Assembly (NCBI GenBank): GCA_963082975.1 | Contig: OY720344.1 | Coordinates: 95,981,228-96,045,227 of the forward strand | From: Labia minor | Lineage: Eukaryota; Arthropoda; Insecta; Dermaptera; Spongiphoridae | Length of the DNA stretch: 64,000 nucleotides | Direction of reading: 5' to 3' | Shown here: piece after piece, positions 23,150-35,997 of the stretch | How the letters are laid out: each line of letters starts with the position of its first letter | How positions within the stretch are numbered: the first letter of the stretch is position 1 | Program-made: the position numbers and the translations under genes | Notes under the pieces: generated by a model | Database searches by the model: none | What the model was told of the DNA's origin: nothing | The model's input: the letters and a program-made list of their open reading frames with translations, nothing else

Positions 23150-23886
23150 ACAAAGATGAAAAAATTTGTTTAAAGAGATTTTTTCAGTCAGCGATATTTT
23201 TATTTAGGGATTTATTCTTTTAGGGATATTTGCATTTAGGGATTTTTTCTTAGGGATTTTTACATGATTTCTTTCAAAATATCCTGCCACTACGGGCGGA
23301 CGAAAAGCTTTCGAAATCTTAAAGTAGTTTTTTTATAAATAACTCCTTTATTATTAAGTTTAGGTAAAAATGGATATGGGCTTTTGGGGATTTTTCGGTT
23401 TTAGGGATATTTTCCTTTATTTCCCGTTTTTATTTTGAAAAAATTAGTCTTCGCTTCATAATTTTTATGAAATTAGCAATTAATGTATTAATGTATTATT
23501 AATAAAAAATATTTAGAATTTGAGTAATATTTTTATTTATTTTATATTTAAATAATAGTTAAATTGGAAAATTTCACAATCATCTAGTAATCTTATATAA
23601 ACTCTTTTGTTTTTTATGATTTAGGAGAAATAATAAAATAATTTTTTATTTCTTATAAGAAAAAGTAAGCAATTTTTATTTTTGTTAAAATTTTTTTAAA
23701 ATAAAATAAACTTACTTATTATACACTAAGTTATACTTTAAGAATTATTTTTTTTTTCAAATAAAAAGAAGGATTATTTTTCCTTGACTATTTGTAATAT
23801 AGTACATAAAATACAGCAATTTATATTTTTTTCTCTCCTGGGGGAGGGGTTTAACCCCCAAAACCCCCCCTGGTTGCGCCACTGGT
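23150..23886. mobile_element. Possible hAT-like remnant, right end only
   Basis: The segment ends with a GC-rich patch CCCCTGGTTGCGCCACTG at 23869-23886, which resembles the inverted CAGTGGCGCAACC end of hAT-type elements. A TTTAGGGATTTTT-like phrase repeats several times at 23200-23265 and 23390-23410. No left end or target duplication was found. Confidence 0.3.
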
Positions 23887-25900
23887 GAACAACGAATGAT
23901 TTCATTCTCCCTGGCATAATTGAAATAATCATGAATGACTCTCGTGATTCTCCATGATTATTAAGTGCTTTCTATCAACATTTGGTTAAACTAAACAAAC
24001 GAAAAACTTTAGGAAGTTAAGGAAACTATATAAGTCCACTTAGATGGATAGTGGCATTACAAAAGAATCATAAGAGGGATACTTAATTCCAGGCTCAGGT
24101 ATCCTTTACCTTGAAGAGATCAACTATCCTTTTAGCGTGATTTTTTTCTCACTGCATTACCTACTATGCGCACCATATTTTGTGTGTTTGTCTTAGATCA
24201 TTACTCTATGTGTGGGTTGACGAAGAGTTGTTTACACAATGGGTGAAGTATACTCTTGATCCTATGATAATCAGAATAACTCCTTGATAATAATTCCTCA
24301 GAGTCATACCACTTATGGATAATGCTAATGCTCACACAAAGAGAATATAAGATACCTTTTTAGAGGAGTCCAGAGTTTGTATTCCTTCTACCCAACTCAA
24401 CTTCTATCCTGAGAGAAAAGTTAGGGATTAATATCATCGAAAAAAGTTAAAAAGGATGAATCTTTCATTTGTACTACACAGATACAGCATATCGAAGAAG
24501 ATAGCAGCAGCAAATAATCTTCTCTCCGACATTTCACCACTATATCTTCGAAGATATCCAAAAGCGCAATATACTCAGTTTAATTCTCTAAGCATTAGAG
24601 TTTCTAATATAAGCCAAAGTTCAAGATATGATTATGATTATCTTTATTACAACAAATACAAACTTCTCTATTCTCAATACTTGAAAATTTGTTCGATTCT
24701 CGAATTTTTTTATTTTTACTTATTTGATTTGATTTACTTATTTATTTTATTTAATTATACATTCTTTTGTTGACTTAATTCTAGACTATCTATATTTGAA
24801 GCTTCTAATGTTAAAGCTTTTGATGTTGTCTTACTATGATATTTTTCTTTGGGCAGAGAGTTTCTTCAAAAATGTTAATAGTTAAATTCTGAAGGATTCC
24901 TTGGTAAAACTAGAGACATTAGTAGATTGAAAATGGATGCAGGTTTAATAGTAATTGAGAACATAATATATTATTCAAAGAAATATTTTTCAATTTGATG
25001 CAATTTTGAAATCTCTGTTGAAGAATTTTAAAACAACCCTATTATCATCAAAATTTTCGAAACCAATGTTATATTATTTTGAACTGAAATAGAAAAGTAA
25101 GGTGAAGAATCTTAATTAAAAACCTTTACCAGGATTTTCTGATGATGTCTCTTTTGAAGAGATAATATCGTTTTTCAAAATTTTATATCTTATTAAAATT
25201 AAAAATCTTTAAATATTTTTTTACCTCTAGAATAATAATTAATTGAAGTATATGCTCGATTGACTCATATTATTACTTTATTCTAATTTATCTATTTATA
25301 TTCCTATATCAACAAAAAAAGAAAATATTACATAAAATTACATTTTATTAGAATTCAAATATATTTAAATTGTAATTTTAAAAACTCAGAAATTCAGTTA
25401 AAATAACACCTAATACAATCAATGAATTTTAATGGTCTTGATTCAAATAAATAATTTCTTTTTTTTTCATTAGATTTTAAGTATTGGAAACCACAATTTG
25501 TAATAATTAATTATGAAAAACAAATGGAAAAATAAATAAATAAATTATTAAATTTATTTACTTGCTATAATTTTGAGAAAAAACATCCAAGCATTATTAT
25601 AAACCGATTGACATAATAAAACTTCCGTCAATATTTTAAAATAAATGTTTAGAGTATATTCATATAAATATTTACATATATATATATATATATATATATT
25701 AAATTTATTTTTTCTTTGAAATTGGATTAATGACTTTGAATAATTAGTAAAAATGGTGAACAATGAAAGGAATATTATTCTATTGGTTTAAATTTCAAAT
25801 ACATCAACAATTAATTATTAGAAACATTGACAATTGGAGTTGTCCAGGGAATAAATGTTGATTCGTTTCATATCATAAATCTATATAGAGTTTATAGAGA
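23887..25900. other. Gene-less AT-rich region
   Basis: The longest ORF (24456-24773, 105 aa, plus) is tyrosine-, leucine- and phenylalanine-rich and matches no family I recognise. I treat it as chance. A TA microsatellite lies at 25675-25699. Otherwise nothing. Confidence 0.4.
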
Positions 25901-26720
25901 AAATGAAGAGATGATATTCCCTGGTCTCTGATAAGTGGATGTAGAATGATTTTGGAAAATATTTTTCTTTCATGTAAAAATACATTTATCATGTTTTTTT
26001 TTCATTCCACAACTACATAACCAATGAATAAATATCCATTCATATAAATTTGAAAAATCAACTATACTGGAGTGCGTCATTTTGTTGTAAATGGAATGTG
26101 TGGGCTTCATTGCTCCATTAATTCGCGGCCATGTTCCTTCACTCGCCTCTTTTAACTTGGCAGGCTCGGCCACCAACTTAACTACCAACCACTTTGAGTA
26201 GATTAATCACTCTGTTTCTTAATAGATCAAACGTCCGTTCGCTCACCTGCATTTTCAACATACTACTATATTATCCTCTCTTCTTCAAGTGGATATTTTA
26301 TTTTATTATGATATTCGAAAGAGAAAGTAATTGATATCATTATTAATATCAGTCATTCAACATATAGTTTATACATTTCTATCTATATAAATTCTAATCA
26401 GAATAGTTCCAATAAGACGTCTTCGCCGGGAGAAATATTAATGAGAAAACATGATTTTTAAGAAAATAGTTTTCTATTTTCCTTCCTTTAAACTTTAGAT
26501 GAACTTGCAAAAATGTGCGTTTAGGCGTTTGTTTGTGGCGATCGAATGAAGTTAACAAATTTTGTCTATTTTTTATTGCTATTCATAAACTCAACGAATT
26601 AGTTAACTAATAAAATTGAGGCAGCTAATTCGTTAAAGGAAATGTTTTAAGGGGGAAGGAACTATTTTTTATTTATCTTATCTATGTCCTCTTGATTACA
26701 GACTACTATTTTCTATAAGA
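25901..26720. other. Gene-less stretch with a GC-richer patch
   Basis: At 26090-26275 base composition rises (AATTCGCGGCCATGTTCC and onward to AACGTCCGTTCGCTCACC) and a 72-aa minus ORF covers part of it. I do not recognise a product. It could be an exon or promoter of an unseen gene or an old repeat. Confidence 0.3.
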
Positions 26721-26723
26721 TTA

Positions 26724-27194
26724 CGAGGGCAGGTGAATAAGTCAGTGACTTTTGGAATTTCCTATCTCTTAAATGAAATGGCAACATTGCTCCTGTTAGC
26801 AAGCTTCTATCAGCTTACTCCTATCGTAATTTGAACCAGCTGGGTCTTTTAGCTTTTTTTGACAATCATTAATAACAGACTACCTCGTGATTTGAGAAGA
26901 AAATGGAAAAAAGTGAATTTCCATGTAAATCCATGAATTGGGATACGAATTATTCCCTCATCCGCCCTATTCTCCGGATTTAGCCACGAGTAACTATTTC
27001 TTGTTTCCAAACCTGAAGAAATGACTCGGCGGAAAGAGATTTGACTCCAACGATGAAATAATCTCACAATCAAAGGGTTAAAAAAATTGAAGAAACGTTG
27101 GACGAAGTGTATAGAGCTCAAAGGAAACACGTTTGAAAAATAAAATAATTTTTTATCCAAAAACCTGTATTTCAGTCAAATTAACCTGCCCTCG
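26724..27194 (+). mobile_element. Internally deleted mariner element
   Basis: Ends CGAGGGCAGGT and ACCTGCCCTCG are exact inverses and TA flanks both (26722-26723, 27195-27196). The plus strand at 26960-27150 translates, with shifts, to HPPYSPDLAPSNYFL-like, then KRFDSNDEI and LKKRWTKCIELKGN-like blocks: the D34D-region and C-terminus of a mariner transposase. Only about 470 bp remain of a usual 1.3 kb, so it is dead. The 103-aa ORF on the minus strand here is a shadow. Confidence 0.8.
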
Positions 27195-27196
27195 TA

Positions 27197-28384
27197 AATA
27201 AACAGGTGCCATATCATGATTATATTCTATGAGTAAGTCCTCTCAGAAGTATTTTAGAGTATAATACTCTGCTTAATAGTCGACGATATTTCTTAATAGT
27301 AAAGATAAATTTGTATAATATTGTCAAATTTAAAAATAATATTTTTATAAGTAGATCATTTCTAGACAATGGTAGAAAGGAATTTCGGGTGATGATTAAA
27401 CACTCTTTTAAGCGGGAAAAATATTATTAAACCCTCTACACACACATTTTTGGTACTCTACACTAAGGAAGTCATTTACAAGTTTGCTGAATTTAAGAGC
27501 TGTTGCACAAACATAATCGGTAGTTGTCCTGGAAAACATAATATATGTCTACAACAAAAGATCGCCAATTGAAGTTTCGTGGGATGGTTGACACCATTAA
27601 GATATCAGAAAGTAATACTTTATTACTTTACACAAACATGTGGGTATTTGCAAGTTGCTGTCCATCTAAGTGAAGTGATTGCTGAAACGGAAGCTAATTT
27701 TGAGAGTAAAAACAAATCGTTTTAAATAGAGGACATCGTAAACATGAGGAATGTAAGAATGAATGTATAACTCTTGAAGGAGACAGTAGATTGATGATTA
27801 ATATTAAATTTTATCGTCTTAATTAGGCCGGAGACATATGGGTTGTTTTCTCGACTGAGTTGCCGGTACACGGAAGAGAATAAAGATGGTTTTTCGTGAA
27901 AAATTTTGTGACTTCTTTAACATTTTATTTCCCTAATTCTCGCATTCTCGATTTTTTGTTATACACATTTTTTAATTTATCATCTCGTCTTTAATTCTCC
28001 CCCCCTCTTTTTATAAGTATTGTTTGTTTGTTTTTGTGGTCTTTTGGTCTTATCGTTTAATATTCGTTTTCTAGTGTTGTATTTTTACTTTTGTTTTATC
28101 TTTTATAATTCTCTAATCAAGTTTGTTAATCATAAAATTTCATTTAATTTGGTTTTATTATATTTTTTTATTTTTTATTAAAAAATAATCATTACAGTTC
28201 ATATTTTCTGTTATATTTTTTGTGATTTCCACACATTAATATTAAATATAGAATTTTCCTTAATTGTAATTTATAATTATTATTTTTATTATTTCTAAGA
28301 AAAGTTTCTAACAAAAGTTTTAAAATATATATTTGTGTCTGGAATGGGGGTCCAATGACACAAAAATCGTCCGTTTTCAAACTC
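27197..28384. other. Region with an unassigned coding-like relic
   Basis: The plus strand from 27365 to 27900 has GC-richer, codon-like sequence with stops (for example ETEANFESKNKSF around 27686-27725 and GDIWVVF near 27830). It could be an old transposase, possibly ISXO2/Merlin-like, but the match is too weak to call. Beyond 27900 it is AT-rich and empty. Confidence 0.25.
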
Positions 28385-28640
28385 TTCTAAATTACAAAAC
28401 AGTTTTTTAATTGGTATTAAAATTTTTCTAGTCTATTTACTTAATATTTCTAATTGTCATTCCCCTGATTTGAATTATTTAGAAAATTTAATAAAATTAA
28501 TATTATAATTAATAAATATTAATATAATAATTAATAATATTAAAAAATATTAATTTGTATAATAAATTTTAGAAATACTTAACGTGTTTCGAAAACAATA
28601 ATTTTTATTATTTCTCTTATGGGTATTTTCTTTAACTATA
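28385..28640. repeat. Third remnant of the IR upstream flank
   Basis: The stretch resembles 2690-2900 and 21945-22150: AACAGTTTTTTAATTGGTAT, then TTTACTTAATATTTCTAATT, then the block TTCGAAAACAATAATTTTTA. No receptor coding sequence lies beside it. I infer a decayed or partial third duplicate. AT-rich composition inflates the similarity, so confidence is limited. Confidence 0.5.
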
Positions 28641-28711
28641 ATATTTAAATTATTTAAAATTTTAATTTGAATGATAGATAACAGATGTCACTACATTTTA
28701 ATTTCATTTTT

Positions 28712-29349
28712 ACCGACCGACGATAGTAAGGGAGGTATTGTTTTCACACCAAATTTCACATGTGGAGATTTTTACATATCTCCACGAATCATGCATTTTC
28801 TTAACAGAAAAAAGTATTTTTAGCATGATGTCTGTCCGTCCGTCCGTCCGTCCGTATAGATGTGTACAGCCTGAACGGCTGAACGGATTTTGATGAAATT
28901 TGGTATATTTACTTAATGCATCAGTGGGATGAATTGATCAACTTTTGGTGCAAATCCGGAAACCGGAAGTGGTAGTATTAGCGATCGACGATAATAAGGG
29001 AAGGGTTATTTTCACACAAAATTTCACAAGAGGAGATTTTTTTATATATCACCACGAATCATGCACTTTGTATTGGTTTTATCCTCGGGAAAATCATATT
29101 TATTAGTTTTTTCTTGATTTAAAATTATATGACGTCATCCAGCCATTCATGACGTCACAGCCTGGTCTTGCATATATATTATAAATAAAATAAAATTAAA
29201 AATGTTTATATTTATTATTTATGTATTCATATCTGTTTTTAATTACATTAATAGATATATTAAAATTATTTGAAATTGTTTCTGTAGCTGGAAATTAATT
29301 TATTTCAAACCGTCGGTCGGTTCGGACCTGGCCACAGGTCAACTTATTT
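28712..29349 (+). mobile_element. Repeat family A, copy A3 (complete)
   Basis: Same landmarks as A2: ACCGACCGACG start, TCCG repeat (28830-28853), paired TGACGTCA at 29130-29157, CGTCGGTCGGT near the end, GGTCAACTTATTTT end. Closely similar to A2 along its length. Confidence 0.75.
29130..29157. promoter_or_regulatory. Paired TGACGTCA octamers in A3
   Basis: Identical octamers and 12-nt spacer to those in A2. Confidence 0.5.
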
Positions 29350-29540
29350 TTTTTAATTTCATAATTAACATGAATTGAATCGTTGGGATTGTATATACAT
29401 ATGACAAAATATTTTTTAGAATATTTCTTTTAATGTCACAATTTTTTCTAAACCCAAAAATCCAACATTGTACCTTCTGTCTTATTTTTTAAAATTTCTT
29501 GTTAATGGATTTTTTTCACTAAACGTCCTAAATAATTTTT

Positions 29541-29573
29541 ACCGACCGACGATAGTAAGGGAGGTATTGTTCA
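29541..29573 (+). mobile_element. Family A 5' stub
   Basis: Only the first 33 or so bases of family A (ACCGACCGACGATAGTAAGG and a little more), about 190 bp after A3. Probably an aborted or deleted copy. Confidence 0.55.
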
Positions 29574-30705
29574 CATTAATTCTCAAAAAAATATTTCCAT
29601 TTTGAATGTTTAATCACAAAAACCTAGTTTTTTTTAACTTTTTATTTATTTTTAAATTATGACAAATAAAGCTTAAATTTTATTAAAATAATTGAAATAA
29701 ATAACATCTACTACATAGTAACAGTTAGGAAAAAATACACTGATATTCATAGTAAATAAGTCGTTCTCTAAAATTTAATAATATATCTAAAGCTTTTTAT
29801 AAATTTTAAAAATTCATTTCTATATTAATAAAATGTGTAGCCTATGTCCAATAGGCGTTGTAAGAATATTAAAAATAATTTTTTTATAGATATATCTATA
29901 TATATCTATTATATATATAAATATATACTATAATATATATACTATATATCTATTTAATAATTATTATATCAATTCTTTGTTAAACAGATTATAAATAATA
30001 ATTTTAAATATTTTTAAATACATTTTGAAGATTTATTTGTTCACTTTACTATCCTGCCGAAAAGCCCATGAAAATATTAGAGAGAAAATGACTACTTCCA
30101 ATATAGTTTTCTTCTAATTTTATTTTATCTGTTTAAAATAATTTAAATCTAAAGTAAAATAAAATATTAAATTTAAAAATGAAATATTAAAATCCATTAG
30201 ATCATCCTAGATAAAAGAATAAATTAATTAATTATTTCCATATTCTAATCTTTTATAAATCACCCTTAATAGTTAGATATATTCAATTATTTAATAGATT
30301 AATATATACTTATATATACATATATTATTCTATAAATATTACAAGAAATAAAAAGGGAATTTTCCTCTTCTAGAAAAATTACTCCTAATGGTGGAGATAG
30401 ATTGATCGCTCAAGTTATCAAATTATAACTGTTGTCTTTTTTTACTAAAGGCAATTATCATGTTTTTTATTCTCTTATCTTTTAATATTTCTTAAGTACA
30501 CAACAGACACCAACTTTAATAAATTATCTTTAATGGTTCATTTGTCTGTTTATTATTCTTATAATTAGGTATTACTCACGATTCTTAATTTGTGAAACAA
30601 ACCGGCTTCCCTTTTTATGAAAAATATGCCTTCTAACCCCTTTGAGACTTTTTAACTTCTATTGTTTACACCTAACAATTATAAGTTCTTAGATATATTA
30701 ACCAA
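29574..30705. other. Gene-less AT-rich stretch
   Basis: Very AT-rich with imperfect TATATATA runs at 29885-29955. No feature supported. Confidence 0.4.
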
Positions 30706-30711
30706 TATTTT

Positions 30712-31160
30712 GTCGGTTGTATTTTATGGGGTGGGACATGGTCTATAACCCGGTGAGACGAAAGTAGATTTTGAGTATTTGAAAATTGGATTCTTTTAAA
30801 TAATTATGGGCCAAAGAAAGATGAGGTCACCCGGGAATGGCGGAGACTTCATAACCAAGAATTGCATGACCTCTATGTATATCTCCAGACATAGTTATGA
30901 TTATAAAATTGTAAATGTTGTAATGTGTATGACACGTGGGAAGAATGGGAATGGCGAAAAATATATTTGTGGGGAGACCGATTGGGAAACTTTCTCTTGG
31001 AAGACCAAAAACGCGGTGGGTGGAAAATGTAGGAAGGGACGTGAGAGAGATGGGAGAAGATAGGAATTGGTTGGGTGTAGCTCAGAATAAAGGTACTTGG
31101 AGGAATGTGGTTGAACTTTCGAGTTCCGTAGAGCCTCAGAGATAGATAGATAGATAGATC
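30712..31160 (+). pseudogene. LINE family F, 5'-truncated 3' fragment
   Basis: Translates in pieces to the reverse-transcriptase C-terminus: ESRFxVFENWIL-like, then GRPIGKLSLGRPKTRW and NVGRDVREMGEDRNW in the 69-aa ORF (30936-31145). It ends in the GATA repeat AGATAGATAGATAGATAGAT (31141). The best preserved C-terminal piece of this family in the window, but still frameshifted upstream. Confidence 0.75.
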
Positions 31161-31339
31161 ATTAAATAAGTAAAATAATCGTATATTATTCTATAGATCG
31201 AAGGAAAATGAAGAAGAATAAATAATTACATTCTTTTATTAATTTATTTTTTAATAATATTAATCAAAAGTAGTTGGAAATTATATAATTATGTTATATA
31301 TAAAATGTATATATATATATTGTAATATATAAGCATAAA

Positions 31340-31745
31340 AATACGGTGCGGAAACCTTCTAGAAAGATATTTTTAACACATGTGGATGATATAAAGAATT
31401 TTGCTAAACTGAAGTATGAAAGACCTTTGGTCATAAAATATGTGGCCTACACATGTACAGAAACCCATCCGTGTGTATCCAAGGTAGGGGAAGGTATGAA
31501 GAGTTTTCGTTATCGGTGAACAAGAATGTTTGAATCAGTCTTGATTAGAATTGGAGAAGGAGACCCCAAATCCCTTGCAGGAGTGACATCCTGGCCACCC
31601 CCCCCCCCCTTTGAGGAGCGCCGCAGCCCACGAGATGTTCCAGAGAAATCCGCAGGACGACACTCAAGACTCAAGTCTCTAAGAATTCTCCATTCATTCC
31701 TATCACATACAGTGGTCGACCCTTGGTTATTTAATATAATTGCAA
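31340..31745. other. GC-richer island, unassigned
   Basis: About 400 bp of near-balanced base composition in AT-rich DNA, with a run of 12 C (31598-31609) and a 75-aa plus-strand ORF (31526-31753). The ORF is proline- and arginine-rich and unlike any family I know. It may be an exon, a 5' untranslated region or a gag-like relic. Confidence 0.3.
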
Positions 31746-31839
31746 TAGCTTAATGTATTTAAATTTCATTTCATTTATAATATTCCTATTTAAAACGGTA
31801 CCATATCAACTCTTTATAATTTCTTGGTTATCTATTTTT

Positions 31840-31932
31840 ACCGACCGACGATAGTAAGGGAGGTATTGTTTTCACACCAAATTTCACATGTGGAGATTTT
31901 TACATATCTCCACGTATCATGCATTTTCTTAA
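31840..31932 (+). mobile_element. Family A 5' fragment (A5)
   Basis: First 90 bases of family A, then unrelated sequence. Confidence 0.65.
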
Positions 31933-33730
31933 AAAAATAATATCTCTGAGTACTTAAGTCACGTGCAGCAAACGATAGGTGTTTCAGTTGTGACAACATA
32001 ACAACTTAAAAATAAAATAAAATTTCACGTTCCAAGCATGTTTCCTCTTGAGATTTTGGCGGATTTTTGGTAATTTGTTCAACTACTGGAAGGGGTTCAA
32101 CTACTCTGGCTGGGTCACCCTATATATAATCATTTACAAATCTAATTATTGAACCAATTTTTTTTTATTACAAATTTTCACAAATTAAAAATATTTCTAT
32201 AAAAGTTTGAATTAAATGTTTATAATTGAAATATAAAAATTGTATGTATGTAAATTATAAATATATATAATTATATTAAAACATGTTTAAGTGGAAGATC
32301 ATTAGAGGCGCTGGAATCTACTTTAAAATTTAAACTAATTGTTTGTTTGATTTTACTGTTAATTGTTTATAATTTATCGTTCTCAAATTAATATTGTAGG
32401 GATAAAATTAATAAATCAATTTAAAACTAAGCTGAGAGTTTAAATCTATCTTATCCTTACGAAATGTTTAGTTGTTTTTTCAATTTAATTTTAGTTTTAC
32501 AAAATAAAAAATAAAGAAATACCTACTTAATTGGGTAGAAGGAAAGATTTTTATTTTGTCAGTATTAAATTTCATTTTAAAAGTATATATTCTCTTTTTT
32601 ATATTTCGTTTTATTATGTTGCCATATTTAGAGTTAAAATCTGTTGAGTATTATAATTAGCTTAATTAACATAAAAACATATATTCTTTTATGTATATGT
32701 AATATAAGAAATAGAGAACCAATTCCAGTATCGTTTAGTATTACAATTCAAGACAAATATATTCGTTTTTTTATATTCGTTTCATTTTCCAAACACTTTT
32801 TAAATAGAAAATTTCAAGCTTGAAATTAAGATTCAATTTGCTTTTCACTTTACATTCAATGTTTATATATATATATATTTGGATACGAAAATCTCTGGAT
32901 TTTATCTTTGGATAGAAATTAAAATATTCGTTATATTAAATTTATTTGCTTTATGGAAATTGCATTCCAAAAGTTGTTTATTTAAATGTTTTCTTTTATC
33001 CTTTCGTTTTAGGGTGAATGAAAATACAAAATTCTTGCCAAAGAGAAAAGTTAGTCAGTGCAAATGGCAGACGAAGTAAATAAATAAATATATATAAATA
33101 AATAATATTTTAAATGAAATCGACATATAGAGAAATTAGAAAATTAATAATTTTTTTATTAACAAACCAAAATGATGTGATAATTTTTTTTTTTAATTTA
33201 TCAATTATTTATTATTAGGAGTATTATTTTATATTAACTATATATTTTATATTATATATGATCCTAATCAATTTATGATTTTGAACAATTTTGATGAGAA
33301 AATATATTATATTCAAATATCTATTTGATGATAATACTGCAATGGATGGAGAATTGAAAAATTAATTTTCTTAATATATGTTAGTTAGTATTATAAAATA
33401 TAAAAATTTTATCAGCATATTTAACTCGAATGGAAGAAGAAAGAAAATGAAGGTTTCTACTGGTGAAACTAGAGATAAATTACATTATGAAGAATTATAT
33501 AACCTTTCTGTACCCCCAAATATGGCTGGAATTATATAACCAAGAATGATAATTGAATAATAAGCTGATTTATGAAAAAATCAATTGAGAAATAACCACA
33601 GTTTAGGTTGACTAAAAATGCATTTAAACGATAATATAATAAAAGTAGGATCTAAAATTAGGTCAGTATAGAAATTCGATGAGATAGGCTTACAATAGGT
33701 AAGACTGGTAGAAACTAAGAACTTTTAAGT
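31933..33730. other. Gene-less AT-rich stretch
   Basis: A GGCTGGGTCACCCTA motif near 32100 is the inverse of the one at 4204. The 66-aa ORF at 32879-33079 has no family match and is probably chance. Confidence 0.35.
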
Positions 33731-34104
33731 TCAGTGGTGGCTTAGATCAGAGTTGTGGATGTCTATGAGGCACGCCCCAATTTGAGAACTCACAAGATTA
33801 CGCGTGGTGTACGACGATTGCTATTACCTATAAAAAAGATTTGTAAAAATTAATATTTTATATAAAAAAATAGTGATTTTTTAAAATAAAATGTACACAT
33901 TTTTCATCAAAATCATACTTATGTGTTAATTTGAAGGAAAAAATGGTGCGCCTCAAAGAATTTGAGCACCCATTGGTTTAATTAAAAGAGATTGATGGGT
34001 GAAATTATATGTATATATTATAATCATATATATATATAATAATATGTATAATATATACATATATTATTAAATATTATATATGTATATATTATAATCATCT
34101 AAGA

Positions 34105-34641
34105 GGTTATTATTCAATCGAGTTATTATGACATGGATTTGGATAAAACTTTACCAGTGGGTTCCTTTTTTAATTCCAAATAAACTTTTCTTATGCAATT
34201 TTTGCGGGTCGCTTCTAGTTTAAGAGAGAAAAAAGATTAAAGTTGGCCTGATTAGGTGATTATGAACCTCGAAATATGATGTCATATAGTAATGTTTTAT
34301 TGACTAATTCACTAATTATTCTCTTATTTCTAATTTACGGTTTTTTCGATTCGCTTTGGATATAGAAAAATTATTTAATTAATTAATTTTTTAATCTTCT
34401 TATATCCAAACCGAATTTATAAAAACAGAAAATTAATAGAACCCTCTGGTAGTCAAATAATAAAACATGGTAGCTAAATAGAATACCAATGGGTTTATAT
34501 GCAAACTTTAATCCTTTTTATCCCGTAAACTAGAAACCACCCGCAAAATTTTATAAGGAAAGTTTATTTGGAATTAAAAAAGGAACCCACTGGTAAATTT
34601 TATATAAATCCATGTCAGAATAACTCGATTGAATAATTACC
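34105..34641. mobile_element. Foldback-type MITE with inverted arms of about 110 bp
   Basis: Left arm 34105-34222 (starts GGTTATTATTCAATCGAGTT) is inverted at 34528-34641 with scattered mismatches. The two arms share blocks such as GGAACCCACTGGTAAA and its inverse. A second, smaller inverted repeat sits in the centre (34358-34410). Flanks share ATCTAA. A diverged central piece recurs at 60609-60835. No ORF. Superfamily uncertain. Confidence 0.7.
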
Positions 34642-35997
34642 ATCTAACCATAAGATATTTGAGGCAAAAATAATTTAAAAAAAAAATATTTATTGTAAAA
34701 TATTTTGGTATAATAGTTCCTAACACTAACTATACCATATCTACAAAATAATTTTAAACCATTTGTTCATCATTAGTATGTCCCATTTATCATCTATTAT
34801 TACCTACCATAAATTTAAGAAAACAATATATAATTTTAAATAAACATATCTCTCTTATTCCTTATTATTTATTTTGATTCCTGTTACAAATATTATTGGA
34901 AGATAAATAATATATTAATTGTAATATTTTGTAATATTAAATAAAAAGACTCGTTTAAAATTGAAAATAGCTTTTTGAGAGGATCTCGATAAATTTAACT
35001 CGATTGGTATGCATTGATGGTAATCCGGGTCCTACCCTGAGGCTCTAGTATTCGGAGAAATAGTAATACAAGAGTTTCTATATTGACGTCTTCCCAATCC
35101 CGATGGCAATTAAAGTGCCTTACTCATTCTCTCTGGATGTCCAATATATCCGGTAATTTCCCCCAGGTCCTGCTCGTTCTCTTCCAAAAAACAAATATAT
35201 ATTACTATAACAAACACATTAGAACAAATTATCAACGATGATTATTCATTAATTATTAAAATTTAGTGAAAAGGTGCGGTGAGTAAAAATTTGATTGAAA
35301 TTTATGTTCTATTTTTGTACTCTTGTTTAAACATATCCACCCAAACGCCGTTAGCTTATGCAACCAAATTTTCTCCCTTGTATATATAGTGAGAAAGTAT
35401 CTCAGATACATAAACTATTGTAAAAAACTAACACATCGAAGAAATATTCTAAATCTCCAACGAATTATTAATAATTTTGTTTTTAATTTTAAAGAAATTA
35501 ATTTAATATTTAACAATAAAAGAATATAATTTATAAAATAATAATAATATATATATGTTTAAAAAATAAATGTTTGTAACATAACGATAGAAAAGTAAAT
35601 ATAAAAATTGCTTTTGAACATTCTATGAAAGTACAGGGTTTATCAAGTAGGTGTTAGCGAAGTAAATGTGTTGTATGATCAGTACAACAAATCCTCTCAA
35701 CCTTTATCTTTAGTTTGTTGATCAAGGACCGATAATTCTTATTTCAAGTAGTTTTCTAATTTTGGACGGACCTCGTTACTTTTTCTATTCAAAATTTGAC
35801 TAAAGAATTTTTCACTTAAAAAACATATATTTTTTTAAATTTAATAGAATTTATAATGAATTTATAATTTAATTTTTGCTTCTTAATAAAAAGTAAATAC
35901 TTTTTGCTTTTGGAAGATCTCATAAAATAAAATAAATAAATATAAATTGATTGAAAATTGATACCTCTTGAATGTCATTAGATATTATTATATCTTA
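34642..35997. other. Gene-less stretch
   Basis: A GC-richer block at 34985-35165 (TAATCCGGGTCCTACCCTGA and on) is unassigned. Possible transposon terminus at 35635 (GGGTTTATCAAGTAGGTG), unsupported by a partner. Confidence 0.3.

Noticed and set aside
24456-24773. 105-aa plus-strand ORF as a gene
   Set aside because: Low-complexity Tyr/Leu/Phe-rich product, no recognisable domain, no neighbours or repeats supporting it.
26849-27160. 103-aa minus-strand ORF
   Set aside because: Antisense of the mariner transposase relic.
27365-27900. Possible ISXO2/Merlin transposase relic
   Set aside because: Only a loose ETEANFESKNKSF...RGHR-like resemblance across frameshifts. A profile search would be needed; I do not call it.
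33733-33980. hAT-like element between CAGTGGTGGCT and GCACCCATTG
   Set aside because: Ends are only loosely inverse and the flanking 8-mers do not match.
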